A DNA stretch of 9,155 bases from Solirubrobacterales bacterium (GTDB lineage: Bacteria; Actinomycetota; Thermoleophilia; Solirubrobacterales; 70-9). Below the pieces are notes generated by a model. It saw only the letters and a list, made by a program, of their open reading frames with translations. It was not told the DNA's origin and ran no database searches. Below are positions 5,896 to 9,155 of this stretch, piece by piece (within the stretch, counting starts at the first letter, position 1; each line of letters begins with the position of its first letter). The position numbers and the translations under genes are program-made. The stretch spans positions 1-9,155 of the forward strand of contig JASLJO010000006.1 of assembly GCA_030152505.1 (NCBI GenBank), written 5' to 3'.

Positions 5896-6996
5896 TTGAA
5901 GGCGACCGCAAAACTGCACGACCTGGGCCAGAGCCTCTGGCTCGACAACATCACCCGCACGATGCTGGGCGACGGCACGCTCGCCGGCTACATCGAGGAG
6001 CTGTCGGTCACCGGCCTCACCTCCAACCCGACGATCTTCGACAAGGCGATCTCCGGCGGCGACGCCTACGACGAGCAGATTGCCGAGCTCAGCAACAGCA
6101 CCATCCCCGAGGAGGGGATCGGCGCCACGCCCACCGAGCGGATCTTCTTCGAGCTCGCGCTGGCCGATCTGCGCGACGCCGCCGATCTGTTCGCCGCGGT
6201 CCACGAGCGCACGGCCGGCGTCGACGGCTTTGCCTCGCTGGAGGTATCGCCGCTGATCGCCGACGACACCGATGCGACGATCGAGGAGGCTGCCGAGCTC
6301 CACGCCAAGGCCGAGCGGGACAATCTCTTCATCAAGATCCCGGGCACCGAGGCGGGTCTGCCGGCGATCGAGGAGTCGATCTTCGCCGGCATCCCGATCA
6401 ACGTCACCCTGCTCTTCGACCGTGAGCAGTACCTCGCCGCCGCCGACGCCTACATGCGCGGGATCGAGCGACGGATCGAGGCCGGACTCAACGCCGACGT
6501 CACCTCGGTTGCCTCGATCTTCATGAGTCGCTGGGACGTCGCGGTCGCCGACGAAGTCCCCGATGAGCTGCGCAACCGGCTCGGGCTGGCGATCGGCTTC
6601 CGCGCCTACCGCGCCTACCGTGAGCTGCTCGATTCGCCCCGCATGCAACGCTTGATGAACGAGGGCGCACGCCCCCAGCGCCTGCTCTGGGCGAGTACCG
6701 GCACCAAGGACCCGGAAGCCTCCGACACCCTCTACATCGAGGGTTTCGCCTCGCCCTTCACTATCAACACGATGCCGGAGCCGACCCTGAAGGCGTTTGC
6801 CGAGCACGGCGAGGTGGGCGAGCCGGTGCCCGCTGACGGTGGGAGCGCCGAGGAGGTGCTGGCGGAGTTTGCGCGGGCCGGCGTCGATATCGATGCGCTC
6901 GCCGCGCGCCTGCAGGACGAGGGCAAGGAGAGCTTTGCCAAGTCGTGGGACGAGATGCTGAAGACGATCGAGTCCCAGGCCGGGGCCCGGGCGTGA
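5896..6996 (+). CDS. tal: Transaldolase
   Basis: A 366-residue transaldolase, which transfers dihydroxyacetone units from sedoheptulose 7-phosphate to glyceraldehyde 3-phosphate in the non-oxidative pentose phosphate pathway. Motifs: QSLWLDNITRTML and SVTGLTSNPTIFDKAI at the N-terminus; NLFIKIPGTEAGLPAI with Schiff-base lysine K147; GIPINVTLLFDREQY; and LLWASTGTKDP toward the C-terminus. Length and motifs fit the longer (about 370-residue) actinobacterial/cyanobacterial class. TTG 5896 is supported by a GAAAGGA site and by the protein beginning MKATAKLHDLGQSLWLDN. The gene begins 25 bases after tkt ends and overlaps pgi at its own stop codon, so all three are probably cotranscribed. Confidence 0.96.
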   Translation: MKATAKLHDLGQSLWLDNITRTMLGDGTLAGYIEELSVTGLTSNPTIFDKAISGGDAYDEQIAELSNSTIPEEGIGATPTERIFFELALADLRDAADLFAAVHERTAGVDGFASLEVSPLIADDTDATIEEAAELHAKAERDNLFIKIPGTEAGLPAIEESIFAGIPINVTLLFDREQYLAAADAYMRGIERRIEAGLNADVTSVASIFMSRWDVAVADEVPDELRNRLGLAIGFRAYRAYRELLDSPRMQRLMNEGARPQRLLWASTGTKDPEASDTLYIEGFASPFTINTMPEPTLKAFAEHGEVGEPVPADGGSAEEVLAEFARAGVDIDALAARLQDEGKESFAKSWDEMLKTIESQAGARA

Positions 6997-8666
6997 ACAA
7001 GGTTGCCGGCGACGCGGCGGACGTCGGCGAGGCCACTCCCTCTCTGCGCTGGGGTGAGGTCTGGCCGGCGCTGGAGCGGCACCGGGCGCAGATCGCCGAC
7101 ACCCACCTGCGCGACCTCTTCGCCGCTGACCCCGACCGCGGCGAGCGTCTCGTCGCCGACGGTGCCGGCCTCCACCTCGATTTCTCCAAGAACCTCGTAA
7201 CCGACGAGGTGATGATCCTGCTGGGCCAGCTGGCCCGCGAGCGCGGTGTCGAGGCACGGCGGGAAGCGATGTTCGCCGGTGAGCACATCAACGTCTCCGA
7301 GGACCGCGCCGTGCTGCACGTGGCGCTGCGGATGCCGCGTGAGCGCTCGCTGATCGTCGACGGCGTCGACGTGGTCAAGGAGGTGCACGAGACGCTCGAC
7401 CGGATGGGCGACTTCGCCGAGCGGGTCCGCTCGGGCGAGTGGACGGGGCACACCGGCAAGCTGATCCGCAACGTCGTCAACGTCGGCATCGGTGGCTCGG
7501 ACCTCGGCCCGGTGATGGCTTACGAGGCGCTGCGCCACTTCAGCCACCGCGACCTCAGCTTCCGCTTCGTCTCCAACGTCGACGGCACCGACTTCGCCGA
7601 GAGCACGCGCGACCTCGACCCTGCGGAGACGCTCTTCGTCATCTCCTCGAAGACCTTCACCACGCTGGAGACGATGACCAACGCCCGCACCGCGCGCGAG
7701 TGGCTCCTGGCGGGCCTGCGCGGCGAGGAGGAGGCGATCGCCAAGCACTTCGTCGCCGTCTCCACCAACGCCGAGGCGGTCGCCGAGTTCGGCATCGATA
7801 CCGAAAACATGTTCGGCTTCTGGGACTGGGTGGGCGGCCGCTACTCGATGGACTCGGCGATTGGGCTCTCGACCATGCTGGCGATCGGACCGGCTCAGTT
7901 CGCCGAGATGCTCGCCGGCTTCCACGCGATGGACGAGCACTTCCGCGAGACCCCGCCGGCCGGCAACCTGCCGATGCTGATCGGCCTCCTGTCAGTTTGG
8001 TACGGCGGCTTCTTCGGCGCCCAGACCTGCGGCGTCTTCCCCTACGACCAGTACCTGCACCGCTTTCCCGCTTACCTGCAGCAGCTGACGATGGAGTCCA
8101 ACGGCAAGCACGTGACGCTCGAGGGCGCCCGCGTCGACTACGACACCGGGGCGATCTTCTGGGGCGAGCCGGGGACCAACGGCCAGCACTCCTTCTACCA
8201 GCTGATCCACCAGGGCACGCGGCTGATTCCCTGCGACTTCATCGGCTTCATGCGCTCCAACAACCCGATCGGCGACCACCACGACCTGCTGATGTCGAAC
8301 GTCTTCGCCCAGAGCGAGGCTCTTGCCTTCGGCAAAACGCCCGAGCAGGTGCGGGCGGAGGGGACGCCCGAGGAGATCGTGCCGCACCGGGTGATGGAGG
8401 GCAACCGGCCCTCCAACACGATCCTCGCCGAGCGCCTCGACCCGTTCACGCTGGGGACGCTGGTTGCCCTCTACGAGCACAGCGTCTTCACCCAGGGTGC
8501 GATCTGGGGGATCGACTCCTTCGACCAGTGGGGGGTCGAGCTGGGCAAGGCCCTGGCCGTCGCGATCATCCCCGAGCTGCAGGCCGAGGAGGAGCCGAAG
8601 CTCGACCACGACAGCTCGACCAACGCGCTGATACGCCGCTACCGCCAGGCACGGACGCAGGGTTAG
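6993..8666 (+). CDS. pgi: Glucose-6-phosphate isomerase
   Basis: A 557-residue phosphoglucose isomerase that interconverts glucose 6-phosphate and fructose 6-phosphate, linking glycolysis/gluconeogenesis with the pentose phosphate pathway. Conserved stretches: NVGIGGSDLGPVM, FVSNVDGTDF, ISSKTFTTLETMTNA, the signature DWVGGRYSMDSAIG, MESNGK with catalytic E368, GTNGQHSF with H399, and the second signature SFDQWGVELGK with K519. Length is typical of the full-length bacterial/eukaryotic-type enzyme. GTG 6993 overlaps the tal stop as GTGA (6993-6996) and has little ribosome binding site of its own, which suggests translational coupling to tal. The first 15 or so residues (NKVAGDAADVGEATPS) look like a poorly conserved tail before SLRWGEVWPALERH. 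Confidence 0.97.
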   Translation: MNKVAGDAADVGEATPSLRWGEVWPALERHRAQIADTHLRDLFAADPDRGERLVADGAGLHLDFSKNLVTDEVMILLGQLARERGVEARREAMFAGEHINVSEDRAVLHVALRMPRERSLIVDGVDVVKEVHETLDRMGDFAERVRSGEWTGHTGKLIRNVVNVGIGGSDLGPVMAYEALRHFSHRDLSFRFVSNVDGTDFAESTRDLDPAETLFVISSKTFTTLETMTNARTAREWLLAGLRGEEEAIAKHFVAVSTNAEAVAEFGIDTENMFGFWDWVGGRYSMDSAIGLSTMLAIGPAQFAEMLAGFHAMDEHFRETPPAGNLPMLIGLLSVWYGGFFGAQTCGVFPYDQYLHRFPAYLQQLTMESNGKHVTLEGARVDYDTGAIFWGEPGTNGQHSFYQLIHQGTRLIPCDFIGFMRSNNPIGDHHDLLMSNVFAQSEALAFGKTPEQVRAEGTPEEIVPHRVMEGNRPSNTILAERLDPFTLGTLVALYEHSVFTQGAIWGIDSFDQWGVELGKALAVAIIPELQAEEEPKLDHDSSTNALIRRYRQARTQG

Positions 8667-8669
8667 GGC

Positions 8670-9155
8670 GTGCCCGGCCTCGACGCGCTGCCTCTCGCCG
8701 CGTCGGAGTCCAACCTGCTCGCCGCGCGCGAGCTGATGGCGTTCACCCTCGCCTTCCACATCGTCCTCGCCTGCCTCGGCGTCGCCCTGCCGGCGATGAT
8801 CCTCACCGCCAACTGGTTGGGGCTGAGGCGCGGCGACGCTGACGCGATGCGGCTGGCGCGGCGCTGGTCGAAGGCGATGGCGGTGACCTTTGCGGTCGGC
8901 GCCGTCACCGGGACCGTGCTCAGCTTCGAGTTCGGCCTGCTCTGGCCGAACTTCATGGCCCGCTTCGGCGACGCCTTCGGGATCGCCTTCGCGATCGAGG
9001 GGCTCTTCTTCTTCACCGAGGCGATCTTCCTGGCGATCTACATCTACGGCTGGAAGCGGCTCAGCGGCTGGGCGCACTTCTGGTCGGGGATGCCGATGGT
9101 GATCACCGGCATCGGCGGCGCCTTCTCGGTGGTCGCCGCCAACTCGTGGATGAAC
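8670..9155 (+). CDS. cydA: Cytochrome bd-type oxidase subunit I, N-terminal part (cut by window end)
   Basis: The open frame from GTG 8670 has no stop before the window ends; 162 residues are visible. It encodes an integral membrane subunit of a cytochrome bd-family terminal oxidase (quinol oxidation, O2 reduction). Visible features: ARELMAFTLAFHIVLACLGVALP, whose His matches the haem b595 ligand of CydA; a second helix AVTFAVGAVTGTVLSFEFGLLWPNFM, matching the conserved GVATG..EFQFG..W region; FGIAFAIEGLFFFTEAIFLAIYIYGW with the conserved buried glutamates; and GAFSVVAANSWMN, matching the A-N-x-W-M motif. The glutamates in IEG and TEA are seven residues apart; I recall eight in E. coli CydA, so this may be a divergent branch. 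It starts only 3 bases after the pgi stop with a weak ribosome binding site (AGGG near 8659-8668). Whether cydB follows cannot be seen. Confidence 0.9.
   Translation, partial: MPGLDALPLAASESNLLAARELMAFTLAFHIVLACLGVALPAMILTANWLGLRRGDADAMRLARRWSKAMAVTFAVGAVTGTVLSFEFGLLWPNFMARFGDAFGIAFAIEGLFFFTEAIFLAIYIYGWKRLSGWAHFWSGMPMVITGIGGAFSVVAANSWMN

Noticed and set aside
3807..5978. Very long open frame on the minus strand (723 codons) across tkt
   Set aside because: It is the shadow of tkt caused by high third-position GC. Its translation is rich in Gly/Val/Asp/Arg without any recognisable domain, while the plus strand has all transketolase motifs.
5809..9077. Long minus-strand open frames across tal, pgi and the oxidase gene (for example 5809-7257, 6732-7940, 7992-9077)
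   Set aside because: They run opposite clearly identified plus-strand enzymes and have low-complexity compositions typical of antisense shadows in GC-rich genomes.

Overview
The window is GC-rich, gene-dense and coded entirely on the + strand, with codons rich in G or C at third positions. Gene content and protein style suggest a high-GC actinobacterium: a membrane Ser/Thr kinase with a C-terminal propeller, an FHA protein with a helix-turn-helix tail, a secreted TolB-like protein with SPDGR repeats, and actinobacterial-type Tkt, Tal and Pgi. Thermoleophilia/Solirubrobacterales is my best guess; this is an inference from protein style, and no rRNA or marker gene is present to confirm it.

Left part (1-3787), a signalling and surface module. 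A small FHA-HTH protein (53-631) is followed by a 176-base gap carrying three predicted hairpins. Next come a secreted TolB/PD40-type beta-propeller (808-1863) and a transmembrane Ser/Thr protein kinase whose outside portion is a seven-repeat propeller (1955-3787). The most striking non-coding signal is a large palindromic element centred on CATATG. It lies just upstream of the FHA gene (right part at 1-39, cut by the window edge) and again just upstream of the kinase gene (1877-1928). The copies match at 27 of 29 positions over their shared core and right arm. Because FHA domains bind phosphothreonine and the kinase makes it, two matching elements before these two genes suggest shared control of a kinase/reader pair.

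Right part (3816-9155), central carbon metabolism running into respiration. Transketolase (tkt), transaldolase (tal, probable TTG start with a strong ribosome binding site) and glucose-6-phosphate isomerase (pgi, overlapping tal by GTGA) are tightly packed and look like one operon. Three bases after pgi comes the start of a cytochrome bd-type oxidase subunit I gene, which runs off the window. The usual actinobacterial partners zwf, opcA and pgl do not follow pgi here.

The metabolic genes are intact, with all the catalytic residues I looked for. I see no mobile elements, CRISPR arrays, tRNA or rRNA genes. I did not find a convincing wholly new multi-gene system. The points most worth a second look are the repeated palindrome, the structured leader of the TolB-like gene, the shortened kinase lobe, and the unusual glutamate spacing in the oxidase fragment.
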